Part shown: piece after piece, positions 45,526 through 59,159 of the stretch
Layout: each line of letters begins with the position of its first letter
How positions within the stretch are numbered: position 1 is the stretch's first letter
Source: Siniperca chuatsi
Taxonomy: Eukaryota; Chordata; Actinopteri; Centrarchiformes; Sinipercidae
NCBI RefSeq assembly: GCF_020085105.1
Contig: NC_058043.1
Coordinates: 10,541,167 to 10,605,166 of the forward strand
DNA: 64,000 bases
Direction: 5' to 3'
Program-made: the position numbers and the translations under genes
The notes under the pieces: model-generated
What the model saw: the letters and a program-made list of their open reading frames with translations, nothing else
Database searches by the model: none
What the model was told of the DNA's origin: nothing

Positions 45526-46055
45526 CACTCCTCTCCTCCTCCTCCTCCTCCTCCTCCTCCTCCTCCTCCTCCTCCTCCTCTTCCTCCTTTTTTACTCTCC
45601 TCCTCCTCTTCTCCTCTCCTCTCCTTTCATTTCCTCTCCTTTTCTTCCTCTTCATCCTCCTCTCCTCTTCTTCCTGATCTTCTCTCCTCTCCTTTCTTTA
45701 ATATTCCTTTCTTTCGCCTCCTTTACTCTCATCTCATCTCTTCCTCTTTGTTGTCTTCTCCTCTTCCTCCTCCTTCTCCTCCTCTCCTCTCATTTCCTTT
45801 TGTCTTCCTCTTTCTCCTCCTCTCCTCTTGTCTCATCTCCTCTCCTCTACTTTTCCTCTCCTTTTCTGTCTTCCTCTTTCTCTTCCTCCTTCTCTACTCT
45901 TTCTCATCCTCTCCTCTTCTCTTCTTCCTCCACTGTTCTCCTCTCCTGCCCTTATCCTCCTCTTCTTCTTCCTCCTCCTCTCCTCCCCTTCCTCCTCCTC
46001 ATCTCCTCCTCATCATCATCTCCTCCTCCTCCTCTTCTCCTCCTCCTCTCTGATA
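45526..46055 (+). repeat. Polypyrimidine (CTC/CTT)n tract, about 530 bp
   Basis: It begins with about 18 near-perfect CTC triplets (45532-45585) and continues as a degenerate TCC/TCTTCC mosaic to 46055 with hardly any purines on the + strand. The open frames across it (poly-Pro, poly-Ser or poly-Leu) come from the repeat and are not genes. A smaller CTC cluster lies at 45308-45340. Confidence 0.95.
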
Positions 46056-46424
46056 TTTAATTAGTGGCTACAGAAATTTAAAGGCTGCATGTATTTCCTA
46101 ATTCTATTCTTTATTTTCTTCTGTCAACTGCACATTATTATATTTATGGGATTTAACTCGGCTATGAACATCTTGTTTATTGGTTTAGATCCAAAAAAGA
46201 AGATCATTTGCGATCAGTTATCATTGAATTGAGAGCTTACGTTATTTTAGGTTCAGTCTGGGGAAGTGATTTGTGTTGAAATGGACAAAAATTCTCCCAC
46301 CGCCTGCAGCTAGCAAATGGAAATCATTATGTGTGATTGGCTGCCAGAGAAAAGCCTGACTGTCTCTGTGACTGACACACTGGACTACCCACCGGCTCTC
46401 AGATGGAATTTGTGATAAAGCAAT

Positions 46425-46467
46425 CCTCTACACTCTCCATATCAAGGCCTCTACACTCTCCATATCA
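46425..46467. repeat. Tandem duplication, period 23 bp
   Basis: CCTCTACACTCTCCATATCA occurs at 46425-46444 and again at 46448-46467. Confidence 0.95.
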
Positions 46468-46892
46468 GCCTGGATCACTGTTAAGTTTCAGTGTTGTGTT
46501 TGGCAGGGATTTATCTGTATTTATCCTAAATGTAGCAATGTCTTGTTTTTCACGCTGAAGATTCCCATCGTGCAGACAGTAATGTCTACATGCCAGAGTC
46601 TGATAAGGTCTGGAAACAAGATAATTAGCTCAGACCTGTTGTTTTCTTGTCATGCTCCTGACCTATACTTTCTCTCATTCTCCTCCATCAGCCTATCTCT
46701 GTGTCGTCCCCCCACACACACACACACTTTGCTTTGATGTTCTTTGTCAGCATCACTCTTCCTTGTCCACCCCCAACCCCCCACCCTGGTTAGCCCAGAT
46801 TACAGAGTGGTGGAGGGAAGCAGCCACACAAAACAATAATTTTTCCATTGCTGTCTATACATGACAAGTCAGACTTGTGTGTTTTCCTGTTT

Positions 46893-47463
46893 TTAAAGGG
46901 CTGGTTCACCCAAATGACAAGAAACCTACCTTTTTTAGTAAATAGCCATGAAGATAGTTCTGCTTTTATTTGCTCTAGTTTTGAGATATCCATCTTGGAG
47001 ATTTCTGTCGCCACCCCAACACAATGTAGGAGAATGGAATTTTGTTTGTGGTAGATTGAAAAATGACATTAAAAATAATATTAACATCTCTTTCCAATAA
47101 CAATGTCCTGTTTACTCTGGATAACCCACCGAACACTCTGAGAATGAAGAAATAGTTTCTTCAAACAGGGGTGAAAAATAATGTGGATGATTTGAGCTGG
47201 TGGTGTACAGCTGTTAACAGTCACCAATTTAAGGTAAAAAGGTCACAGGGTGAGTTTCAGTAGCAAGCGGGACAGGAAATGGAGCAGTGGTAAGTTGACT
47301 CACTGGAGTGTGTCTGTGTTTGTGTTTTTTTAAGACTGACAGAGTTATATTGATTTCTTACATTTCTGCCTTCTATGGACTATTACATTGTTGGTTTTGG
47401 TCTTTTACCTGGGATTTGTTGACAATAATAAAAATAGAAAATATTACCAACCTTATCCTTTAA
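46893..47463. mobile_element. TTAAAGG-terminated element (relative of the 40.3-kb element)
   Basis: Left end TTAAAGGGCTGGTTCACCC, right end ACCAACCTTATCCTTTAA (imperfect inverse). It shares TAACATCTCTTTCC and a GAAGAAA[TC]AG block with 40306-41948. It has no ORF of note. Confidence 0.5.
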
Positions 47464-47469
47464 CTATAA

Positions 47470-50390
47470 AGAAACTTTACATTGCTGCAAATTATAAGTT
47501 GCAGAAGTTTAATAGAACTCATCAGCTATAAAAGAGGCTTGGCAATCAACAGTTTTTATGTGAGTTTTCCAAGAAACATCAGACAACAGAGCTGCAAAGG
47601 GGCTGAATCATCTGTCCCCAACATGCAGGTGCATCAAACAAAAAACCTTTAAAATAATCCAAGAGACATCAAGCAGCAGTCTCAAAAATCAGGACAACAT
47701 ACTGTTCACGACTTCACTGGAAAAGACAGCAGTCATAAGTTAAAACCAACCAAAAGGGATACATTCCAAATATATGATATATGCATGGTGAACAGATGCA
47801 GCTAAATGGCATTTAACCTCTGCCTTTGAAGCAATGTTTGCGATGATGGTCTTGTTACTTAAAAGTCCTGAAGTGTTTACCTCATTTAGTCTCTTCCTGT
47901 ATGTTGTTTTGTTAATGAAATTCCTAAAATGTGGCCTCCTCAATCATCCACAGAAACCCTTGTTCACAAAATCCCCTTGTAATAATGCAAAGACTTGAAC
48001 AAGTGGAATTTCTTCAGCGGCTAGACTGCAACCATGGAGCTTTATCCCCCTAAAACCCCACAAAAATCTCCTTATCTTGAACCACCGCCCTTCCCACCTC
48101 ATCTACATCGTCCAACACCCTAATCTTGACCCCAGCCTGCTCTGCCTCACTCCCCTTATCCTGACCTCCCTCCCTCCTCCTCCCTCTTCCAGTCCCTCTG
48201 GCTGTGTCAGTATAACGAATGCACCCCCATCCTGAAACCCAGCATGCCGCAGGACCGTGATGGATGTGCACATCACTGCCGCAGTTTACAAAGCCTGCAT
48301 GAATACAGTGCAGCCACCCCAGATCCTGTCAGCTCAGTCCCCGCGCTCGGCCCTTAACGCTGCACGCAGAGGGGCTCCCTGCTTGAACCGACTCTTAAAA
48401 CCTGATAGTAGAGATGGTGGAGAACCTCATCCATAAATGTCAACCCTTTCTCTCTCTAGCCCCCACCGCTAACACCAACAACAACCATGGAGAGTTTTAG
48501 TTCACTTAAGCACTTTATGGGGGTCTTAAACGGGAAAACTCTGGTGTGAAATTGAAGATGAATTGTTGTCACTTAAGAATGTGCTGCAGAGAAGTGGAGA
48601 GAGGGATTGCTTATTTTGTTTGTGCTATAAATCCCCCCCCCCCTCCTTCTGCAATAGTGTTATTCATTTCTCCAGCAACAGGCCGTTAAACTGTATATCA
48701 AACAGGAATCCTGAAGCAGTCAGACATATCCCTTGAACAACAAAGCCTTCATCAATAACCCCTCACCTCTGCGCGAACTGGCAGAATATTACATTAACTA
48801 TCTATTTCATCCTATATTCCTAACTCTCCACAACCCAGAGCCGTGCACCCGGACAGTAACCTGAGCTCTGCCATGATATTGCAAATCCCCGGACAGGAAT
48901 TGTGTTTGTGTAGCTGTGTGTGTGTGTGTACAGAGTAGGAAGTGGTGGATTGAGGGACATCATCAGACCCTAAGCCCCAAGATCAGCCACCTGTGTGTTA
49001 TCAAGGGCAGCCTGATAATCCTCCCTGCCCTGTATCTGCCCTCTTTGCCTCCACACACACCAAAAACACACAGACGTACATGCTGTTTGATCTCACGTCA
49101 CTGGTTTACTCCTCAACACACTCCTGCACAAAATATCACTATAACTCAGCTCTGGAAACACACTGCAGATGAAAAAACGTGATTATCTTTGCAGTCAGGA
49201 GGTGCGGAGTCTGCTTTTGTGATCCATTTATATTGCAGAGTGTTATTATCAATCAAAATATTTCTCATGTGTGAATTTGAAGTTCAAAAACCTCCACCTC
49301 CTCCAGGCAGCATAGAAAATAAACCTTACTTCACTTCTGATGAGGGGGAATTTATTCCACTGCATAATTCAAACAGAGAAGCATGGGAGCAGGTGAAGAC
49401 CTCAAGATGCAAATCAAGAGAATGTGAGCCCGGCTGTAGACTATAATTTCCTCATCAAGAAGAAAGACATACTGTCACAAGAGCTGCTTCAATCCAAACC
49501 ACATCTCAACAGGTAATTAGACATCAGCCGTTCCCTCTTTAACCAAGTCTTTTTGAGCCCAAAACGCAGGAGCCAACATGTCAACCGCATGCTGCACCCA
49601 CAAACCACCTCAACACTTAATTTGGAATTTTTCACTTGCTCCCTCCGACCTGTTTTTGCCATTTACTCCTGCAGACATTTCCAAAGGGGGAACTCCATTG
49701 CCGAAGCATAGGTAAACCTATCCAACAAGGGAGCCCATTCTTTTGAAGGATCACTAAATTTCGGGTGTAATTTAATTCCCGCATGCCTCCTGTCCCATAT
49801 CATGGCTGCATGTCTCCGAGGTACAACACCACAGTAAATAATGGCCGGGGGCTCTACTTCCACTTGCCAGGCTGTTATTTCTTTACAGTAGAGAAATCAT
49901 AAAGGGACTTCAGTCATAAATATATCGTCCAACAGCACCATAAAGGCTCCACAGATGGGAATTATGGCCGTGCAAAGGCGTCTGCATAAATTAAATACCC
50001 TAAAGCCTTGAAATAGGATGCCTATTGTTATAGTGAAGTATAACATTGTACAGTAGGATGGCTGGAACAACTGAGTATGGACTTGACAACTAAAAGAACT
50101 GTGTTGGAGAAAAAAGCATTGGTGGACAAAGCAGAAGACACACTTGCTGATGAACTTGCAGGCAATCCTAAAAAGAGGTAAAGTAGAGCGCAAGTACAAG
50201 CTTTGGGAGATAGTTACAACCCTAACATTTAATAATAACAAATACTAATTAATAAGTTACTTTAGGATAAATGTTATATAAACATTAAGTCTAGACAGTT
50301 TGCTTTTCAACACTGTCTATCCTAAGACAGCTTTTGAAGACACAACTTTAAAGTAGTGAATTGGACAGTGAATGAATAAGAAACAGACAA
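47470..50390. other. Gene-free stretch with candidate conserved non-coding blocks
   Basis: No gene recognised. Two blocks look complex and non-repetitive: about 48640-48900 and about 49500-50050. The second includes GGGTGTAATTTAATTCCCGC, AGAAATCATAAAGGGACTTC and GCGTCTGCATAAATTAAATA. They resemble vertebrate developmental enhancers in texture only; conservation has not been tested. Confidence 0.3.
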
Positions 50391-50399
50391 AGACTCTAC

Positions 50400-50930
50400 A
50401 GCCATGCTTGCAGCTCTGCGAGGCTGTCCTTAGGCACAGTGATGCTCTGAGCTAAATGCTAACATCAGCATGCTACATTAACATGCTCACAATGACAATG
50501 CTAACATGCCGATGTTTAGCGGGTATAACGTTTACCATGTTCACCTTCCCAGTTTAGTGTGTTAGCATACTAACAATTGTTAATTAGCACTAAACACAAA
50601 GTACAGCTGAGGCTAATGAGAATGTTATTAGTTTTGCAGATATTTGGTCATAAACTGAAGTACTAGACAAATTGAAAATTTTAAAAGTTACGGGGTCACC
50701 AAAGTTATAATAACTCATCCTGAGGGGAACATTAATGTCTGCACCACATTTCATGGTGATCCATCCAATAGTTGTTAAGACATTTCACTGAAGCTAAGAA
50801 CGTCAACTTCATGGTTGCTAAAGGAAAAGTCAAATGATCAACAAAGGATTCATCCTCTGGGGACCATGAATGTCTGTACAAAATTCCACGGCAATCCATC
50901 ATATAGTTGTTGAGATATTTCATGAACTAT
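50400..50930 (+). repeat. GCTAACATGCT-rich repeat (family B), long copy
   Basis: AGCTAAATGCTAACATCAGC, CAATGCTAACATGCCGATG and GTACAGCTGAGGCTAATGAG, then two successive ATTCATCCTGAGGGGAACAT-like units ending in CCATCCAATAGTTGTTAAGA and CCATCATATAGTTGTTGAGA. This is the most complete + strand copy. Confidence 0.8.
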
Positions 50931-50939
50931 TTATTATAA

Positions 50940-53900
50940 CTGACAGAGAATTCACCTCCTGGTTTTGAGATGTTACATAGCTCACTTTTGATTTTGAGTG
51001 TTGTGATGATCCAAACTAGTCCTGCATTTTTGGTCTTAGTTCCACATCACATCCTCAGACCCGACTCTGATAATCCGACACCACTTCCCCTCGTCAAGAG
51101 CAAAAGCAGGAATGAAATCTAGCGTTTCCAGATCAGTGGAGGAGGGTGAGCACGAGGGGGGGAAGCAGGGTAGGAATAGCGTGACCTTCTTTGATCCCCT
51201 CTGAAGGTCTTCCTCATTCCCACCCTCCCTCTGCCCGCCTCTTCCACCTCTCACGTGCATGTTCTGCCCTGCCAAGCACCTGTCTGCAGGTATGAAATTA
51301 GAGAGAAAGAGATTCAGGGCCTTTGCCTGCACACAATGTCTTCACTGGGCTCACCTGCCTGTCCTCATCCTTGCCTCTGCTTATCTCTCCATCCTTAGCT
51401 GCTCTCTCCACATCTGTCAGCATCACTATCTTAACTAAATTACAGATTTGGAGTGGCACAAAATGGAGGCAATGATGATTACAATCAGACAAGGGGATCT
51501 ACAATTCGGAGGTGTTTAAAACCAAACATGTCTTTCCTCTTTTCAAAGGCTGTCTTCAGCTGCTGACTTTCAAGAAAATCCAGAGGATGGAGAGGCTTTG
51601 TTTTGCAGAAACCTCACTGTCAACAGTCAACTGAATAGTTACTGCTGGGTGTGGCTGAAAGAGAGAAGAAAGCTGCAGAAAATATTCAGTCAGCCAGTGG
51701 GATCCAGACTGGAGCTCCTCAAGCAAAAATTGTGTTAATATCAAGATAAAGCCCTGACAGTGGTCAAATCCAGTCATGTCAGGGTTAATTTATCACTTTT
51801 GACAGTGCTGATGTTTAGGCTAATTAAAGCCACAATTTGACTCCATCACTGACTTTCAAGATCAGGGCAAATCCATGCTTAGCTGGAAATTTCCCATTGT
51901 AAACAAGTGTTGATTGTTCAATGACTTTTAGTTGGAATTGATGTAGATTAAAGTATATTAAATATGTGCCTGCAACATTCCTGCAATTGTAGAGAAACAG
52001 CAGTGATAGGGTCTCTCTTACATAAATGCACTCTGTGCTTGTGTGCTCCACACTAGCCAACATGGTCACAACAGTACACTCAAACTTCTGCTATCATTAA
52101 AAGATTTATGCTTGAAAATAAATAAAACCAGCCACAATAGCCACAAAATGTAAAAATATCATTACATTCACTTTACACTAGTTTAAAGTCACATATACAT
52201 TGCACATATAGCAAAAACAGAAACAGAGCGACCAGAACGAAAAGAGAACGTAAGCAAGCAAAAGTGCAACACATACAATACGGTTCGTAACATAGAACAG
52301 TTAGACTTGCTGTTAAAACACAAAACAGTCCCTCTTGTAGTTAAGTGTATGAATTATAGATTACAACACATTTACTCTCATGAAAACACTTTTGGAAACA
52401 AAGGAAAAATAAATTGACTGAAAGGTAACAGCAGAACTGTCAACGTGTACCTTTCAAAATAAAAATCTCTACTACATCCACATATCGTTCTACAGGAATT
52501 CATAAAGCCCTGTTCATAATTTAGCATAACAACATACACACTACTGCATTAGGAACCGTTGTCTATTTAAGTCCAATATTCCCTCTCCTGTTAGCTCTGT
52601 TTTGGTCTATCCCAACTTCTGAGGGAAATATCTATCTTCAGCAGCTAAGTGCTCCACTTTGTTCATCAGCTAGTTACTGTTTGCCATTTTGGTTCTGGGC
52701 AGGTAACGTGGGTTTATCAGAGCTTTTTTCCTGAAAACCTTTGCTCCCTTCTGCGTCTGGAAATTAGGTAGATGAGAGCGGTGTTCGAAATATAGGGGAG
52801 ACAGGGGGCTTAGCTCCCCCAAAAGAGTCCGGAGCTGCCCCAGAAGCCTTTCTAATGCTGCAATGAATAATATATGAAATAAATCAAATCAAATCCTAAT
52901 CTGACTACATCTTTTGTCAATAATGTGTGTAACATGATTGATCTGGACATGTGCAGGTTGTTTTTTTAATTCATCTCGGCTCATGGGCTGCTTTCTTGTA
53001 TTGTTTTGTGCGCCTGTGCGTAATTATTGTGAGTGGATTTGGTGTCAGTTCAGCAGCCTCTCTCTCATCATTTCTACTCTGCAATACAGCTGAGTATCCA
53101 CTCTGTCCATCAGCATGCAGTAAACACTTTACTGCCCCTCCCAATCACACACCTTTATGAGGCAGGTTTCTTCTTTATGTCAGCCACAAAAACAAGATTT
53201 CAGAATAGAAACACCATCCCTTAGCAATTTTTCCACGCAATGAGAAATTAGTTATGAAACAACTTGGTCATGAAACTAGAAACAGGCCTATTTTTCTCAC
53301 TAAGTGCTGAGCTTTTTATTTTTCCCTGTAATATTTGGTATTAGAGGTGATAGCTTAATAAAGTCTGTTTTTGTTTGTATGTTGGTTATGCTTTTTTAAT
53401 TGAAAAGAGACCCCCCTGAATGCCATAGTGTAATTCGAACCCTAGGTGAACAGTGGAGTAAAACCAAAATAATGAGCTGAAAGATGCGAAAAACACTCTG
53501 TAGAGCTGAGGGGAACTGCAGAGTCAGGTGATAATTCTCTGTGGTTTGAGCCCTTTCAAATTACAGTTATTCGATCAATTGTCTATATGAATATTAATTT
53601 GTGCAGCATTAATGAAACACTGTCACAACGCTGATTTATTTCTTTAATTCCTCAATGAACATGATGATTTTCAAGGATAGAAAACACTGCCTGAAGCTTC
53701 TCAACAGACCACCGTCGTAGGTAGTGAAACTGCTGCCGTTGCCCCCAGAGGTGCTATCTGTGGTCGGGATCAGCTCTCACCTTAGCCAGTCTACTCATGT
53801 CTTTCTCTGATCTCCCATACTGGGACCACAAGCCCCCTGCAGATACCTCCAGTGGAATGTGACAAGTCACGAGACCGCCACTGCTGCATCCCTCCCTCCC

Positions 53901-54050
53901 CCCCTCCCGGTTTCTCTCCCTCTTTCATGCGCAGACTGTGGAGTACAGCTATAAACTTGAGGATATGAGACACAATAGTAGCTGACCCAGGTCACTTGAA
54001 ATACTGGAGGTGTGTTTGATTTACCACACAAGGTACAATGGCATTGCTGT
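50940..54050. other. Intergenic DNA without a recognisable gene
   Basis: Open frames on both strands are short and show no family resemblance. A block at about 52640-52750 (TTTGTTCATCAGCTAGTTAC and neighbours) has a diverged relative at about 55990-56060. 52784-53445 is bounded by GTTCGAAATATAGGGG and the roughly inverse CCATAGTGTAATTCGAAC and may be another mobile element. Confidence 0.4.
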
Positions 54051-54054
54051 AAAA

Positions 54055-54243
54055 CTGCAAAGTCTGTGTGCCAGGCAGGATAAATCAAGAAAACCTCACG
54101 TGCTATAAATCGAAACACATGTTCAATCCAGGAACGGGCCTATTTTTAATATTCAAAAATGTGCTGCACACATTACATAATGATCTACCTCTGCTATTTC
54201 ATGGGAGGTTGATGCTAAAAGAATGTGATGATTACGCGTTAGA
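54055..54243 (+). repeat. Diverged direct duplication, copy 1
   Basis: ATAAATCAAGAAAACCTCAC (54080-54099) and GAAACACATGTTCAATCCAG (from 54112), then ATAATGATCTACCTCTGCTA and GATGATTACGCGTT. It pairs with 55101-55310. No copy-number family was seen elsewhere in the window. Confidence 0.8.
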
Positions 54244-55100
54244 TCGCTCATAAATCATCAGCGGCAGTGGGTGGGTAGTGTCAACGTCTCGGTCGGCCTG
54301 TGGATTTAATCCAACATGACTTTTGCATGTCAGGATCCCATTTGCAGCCCGGGGCGAAATTTCTTCTGCCGGCTGAGGTCGAGTAAAATAATATGTGGGC
54401 AGATTTGGGAAGGCAACTGATATGGATCCAAATGGCAGATGACAGCAGCAACAGAACTGAGCACTAATGTGTGCGAGTGTGTGTGTCCAAAGAGAGTGTG
54501 TTTGTTCACGTGTTTCCTTTATACGTATCCGCGTGTGTGTGCCCGCACATTCCCTGTAGCAGGAGATCCATCATCTGGGTCATATTACAAAGCAGTGGGG
54601 ATCCTCGGTCAATTCCGGCTGATGGATGAAAAGAAGACCTAAGATGGCAGCTATGTCAATAACAGGCGTGGCCTCTGCTGACATCTGCCAGCCTCAAACC
54701 CTCACCCTCTCACCCCATTTTGTACGCTATACCAACCAGATGTGACTCCTGCCCACATCTGTCACAGCCGTGACCCCTCACCAGGGTTTGGGTGGGTCAA
54801 ATTTTAATTCACTTATTAAGTTGAGTTATTTAGTTTTAAAATAAGGCTGCCATTTAGCTGTTAATAGATGGGATTAATTATTTATCGCTTGCAAAACAAA
54901 CAGCTACTCATCTCTTACACACACACACATTTTTTCACTTCACAGTCTCCTGCCAAACAAGCCCCTGAAATAGCAACAGTATATTGCCGTCATTAAATTA
55001 CTTTTGCTGAAATGCTTTCTCCAAATTGCAGCTTGGACGTGCTTCATGAAAGTGTTTGCGCACAACTTGACTTGATTTTCCATTTTGGGGGACGATGACA

Positions 55101-55310
55101 TTGCAAAGTGTGTGCACAAAGCAGCATAAATCAAGAAAACCTCACATAGCATAAATTGAAACACATGTTCAATCCAGGCACAGGATCATTTAAACATTAA
55201 ACTAACCAGAAACACTTGTATTCAGTTACAGAATGCTGCATACATGATAATGTATCTCAGCTATTTCACAGGGGCTTAATGCAACTTGAGATATGATGAT
55301 TATATGTTGA
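55101..55310 (+). repeat. Diverged direct duplication, copy 2
   Basis: The same 20-mer ATAAATCAAGAAAACCTCAC lies at 55126-55145, GAAACACATGTTCAATCCAG at 55158-55177, then ATAATGTATCTCAGCTATTT and GATGATTATATGTT. It lies about 1046 bp after copy 1, in the same orientation. Confidence 0.8.
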
Positions 55311-55679
55311 AGAACAACATTGTGGGAGGCTCTGCAGAGAGAGGGGTGTTCACATTGTTTTAGGTAGCACATTCTTGTACAAGAAGAGGACTTTGCATCT
55401 ATTATCTCTCCTCCAACTGAGAAGATACGAGAAGTAAAACCAGAGATATGCCACATGCCATGATTTTATCCAACTCTGAAGAAGTAAAGATAGCGATAGA
55501 GCAAGTGTAAAGTTTCCACCTCCTCATCCTCTCCATACTGTCATTACATGCTGTTATAGATTTACTCCTATAGTAGATACAGTAGACTGAGGAGAAGGAG
55601 CTTATTTCAGGACAGTAACACAGCCAAAGGTTATTACTATTCAACAAATTACTCATTTTTGGAGGCGTTACTTAAATAT

Positions 55680-58600
55680 TCATAAATTCATTGTGTGTGT
55701 CCTTCTAAGTCCTTTCTAAGTTCTTACTAACTACTAGCTAGTTTACAAAATCATATTGCACTCTTTTGGATCTTAAAAAAAGTCTAAAACTACTGGCCAA
55801 GCTCAATGCACTGCAACTTAGGAGAACACATGCTAATAGACAAAGTATAAGCAAATAAAGAAAACAACACTTGGAACTCATTGGGAGTCGTGTTTGGCCG
55901 CCTGAAGCATGTGAGTCTAATATTTACTCTCTTTTCAGTTCTGTTGTATCTTTATCTGGGTATTCAGCTGCTGTTTGGCAGCTAGAGGTTCAACTATGTT
56001 CAGCAGCTAGTTGCTAACTTTGTCTACTGTGCATCTTCTTTTTTGCTGGAAATGGCTGCTTACAGGGGTTGAGGAGAGCAGTTCCAGCAAATTTGTGGGC
56101 CATAAAACCAAAAAAAAAAGACGTAAAAGAGGCTAAAAAGCTCTGTGGATCCCCAGGATCAGATGATTATTATCAAAACAATTGATTAATGCAGGTTTAA
56201 AGTTTGTAGTCAGATGGTTACATTCGTTTAATTTGTGAGAGCTAACTGGTAACATTGCAGAAAGTAGAAGTAAGTTGTCATGGTTGCTTGCAGTGTAATA
56301 TGAACTGTGGGGAAATTGTTGACCAGAACTACAATACAATTTCTGTAAATACTTTTGTAAATACATTTTCAACTGACACTTTGCTTCCAATCAGAAACAA
56401 GCATTTTCCGGTGTCATGGTGAAAATTAGATAATCTTTTCCTCTCTAACAGCAATTATAACACATACAGACTCAAACAGCCTGAACAATTGGCTGTTCAC
56501 TGAGCCACACTCCCTCCTTAGTTACTGTTACTATGCCTGTCAAGCTTTCCATTGATTATTGCGGTAGATTTACATCACGAAATTAGCAGTAATTTTTTCA
56601 CATAAAAGTAAACAAAAGCAGGCTTCTCATTTCTAGCCGACAACCATGGAGATTGTCGGCTCAAGTGATGACTGCTGTTAACGCCAAAACTCTGTCAGTT
56701 GGTTGTAATCTCCATCTCTGACTGTTTAATTTTTCCAGTTTATTCATTTTAATCATAGATGTTTGTTTCTGGCTTCCAGCATTAGTTAGCAAGCCTTCAA
56801 TTTCCCAGGATCGTGCCCAGTGGGCAGAGAAGGGTCCAACTGCAGTCCTCCCACCTCCTGAGGCCACTAGTTCTGTCAGCCAATGGGGTTTAAGCATGCA
56901 TAGTAGGGTTCTGTTGTATAAAGTAGGCTACGTAAACTTTCACTTATTTCACCTTAGCAGTCCACCACAATCTTTTTCATTTTGACACGTTTCGTTTCAC
57001 TAACAGAGATGGAAACTTTGCAGAATTGGAGTGACAGTGAAGCAGTTGTGGCAACCTGCAGCCTGGAAATAAATAAGCCTGTGGCTGATTATCATCTGTT
57101 AGCGATCAGTGCTTCTGAATATTTACTCAACTTTTCTAGCTCACACTGCCAGTGTCATGAGACACTTTGCTCCAACACGCAGACACTTAACCACCCTATC
57201 TGTGTCTCAGCTGACAGTGTTCCTCTTTGAATCAGTGTTTGTGGTGTGTGTGCACTCTTGTGAAACTGTCCTTTATTTATGCACAAGTCTGAATGCATGC
57301 CTGTATGTTTCTGTGCTATTTGAGTACCTATAAGGACGTCAACAACCGGGAATATTGTGGATAAACCTCTGAGGAATCCAGTCAGCTGGTCAGTGAGGTT
57401 GACTGTGAACCTCTAAGTCTATGTGATGACAGATCAGTGTGTAAAACCAACAAACAGCTCTCACAGCTGCTCCATATGTCAACCTCTGGAGTCCCAGTGG
57501 TGTGTATTTGCGTGTATTTGTGTGGGTGAAAGGTGATTGTTTGACAAAGTAGCACAGTAGCACAAAGAACACAAAGACTGTCATATGGTGATCATTTGTG
57601 GTAAAACACTTGAAATTCACACTAAATTGGTTGGCTGATTCTAGTTTTTGTGTCTCTTTTCAGTGTCTTCTTTAACTACGTTCTTTGACCACTCTGAGCC
57701 AAAGCAACCATCAAAACTGAAGAAACAGCAGTTATCGAATATGTCAACTCCAGTACAATAGTTCATATGAAGAATTCCACTTGATGCTGAATGATACGTA
57801 TTCAGTTCATAAAAGTCTGCAAAGGTGGGGGTTTTTTTTATATCTACTGCAATTTCCTACTAGTTCACTCTTTTGATGTCTTAGAGATAGATTGACAGCA
57901 AAAAGAAAAAGCTATATAAAGCTTGGTAATAATTCTTCAAAATAAGACGGTGTAGTCCCTTGGTAATAATGTCATGAGAGGCTGATGTAAATTCATACAT
58001 GCAGCTGAGAAAATATAGAACTTTGATATTTTAATCAAAACAGACAGCAACATAATTTCACTTACAATACATAAGGGGAGATTCAGGTTTCATACAACCT
58101 TTTGTCATAGATTTGGCTATTGTTAATAGCTGAGATCTGGGAAGGCAGCAACTTTGCTTAAAAAAACAGCAAGAAACATGAGCAGTCAGATGATTACACA
58201 GGTTTTAAACAAACCCTTATCTGAAAAAAAAATTGTTCCAACACATCCATTTTGCCAAGCCCCCAGGAACAGTGCTAGTATGTGCAATTTTGGGCTAGTG
58301 GCCACAGTTGGTATTGCAGGTCACATGATGCAAAGATTAAATCCCATACCATTTGTAATGATTACAAAAGAGATGGCTTTAAAACGCACAATATTTTTTT
58401 CTGAGCATTATAAACAACCCAAAATTAGCCTTTGTAATGTCAAAATGAGTCCAAGAGTCACATTGGTAAACTTTTTTCATGCAATTCATGTGAACGGAGA
58501 ACAATAAGTCAGCCAGCTCATCCGAGGAAAGGCCGGGGTTTGCTAAAAATGAATTGGTTTGGATGATGTGACACCTGACTACATCTGAAGGCAAAAGTAT

Positions 58601-58980
58601 TTCTAGCTGTTCCAAACAGCCACACTCAAAAACGAGGCGAAAAGGATAACAGCGCACACTCTTGGACAGTCTCTCCTAAAAGGCACGCATGGTGTTACAC
58701 ATGATTGTCCATACAAAAAGGGTTTGAAGCAGCCCCCCATTCCGACGTTGGAAAAGTATGAGGGGCGTGGGTTTCAGCTATGCTGTTTGATGATCCAACA
58801 AGCATTTCGTTTGAAGCATACAGTATATCCAGTTTTCTTAATACATCCATACACTTTGTGGTTCAACCTGCACTTGCCATAGTTGTGTGAGCACACAGCT
58901 TTCCTGTGCAAAGAGGGATTATTACCAACATTTCAGGTGTGTCCTCCAAATAAAGTGGTTCTGGCTAAAATGTTGGCTTG
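55680..58980. other. Intergenic DNA without a recognisable gene
   Basis: AT-rich; several open frames under 120 codons show no recognisable similarity. Homopolymer A runs occur at about 56108 and 58225. Confidence 0.45.
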
Positions 58981-58989
58981 TTTACAACA

Positions 58990-59155
58990 TGTCTGGTCGT
59001 CTGACTGCTCATGTTTTTTGCCCCATTAGGCTTTGTTTTAGCGATGGCACCATGTTTCTAGATCTCACCAACTACTGTGGTGAGTATAATTTTATCATAA
59101 CTGATAGAAATTGTGGCTAAAATTACAGAAATAAGACCGAAGTTATAATAAAACA
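58990..59155 (+). repeat. Unclassified repeat pair, copy 1
   Basis: GTCTGACTGCTCATGTTTTT, TGTTTCTAGATCTCACCAAC and ATAACTGATAGAAATTGTGG align block by block with 63400-63565. Confidence 0.6.
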
Positions 59156-59159
59156 AAAT

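Noticed and set aside
45358..46064. Open frames of over 200 codons (poly-Pro, poly-Ser or poly-Leu) across the CTC tract
   Set aside because: They are low-complexity translations of a polypyrimidine repeat, open in all three forward frames.
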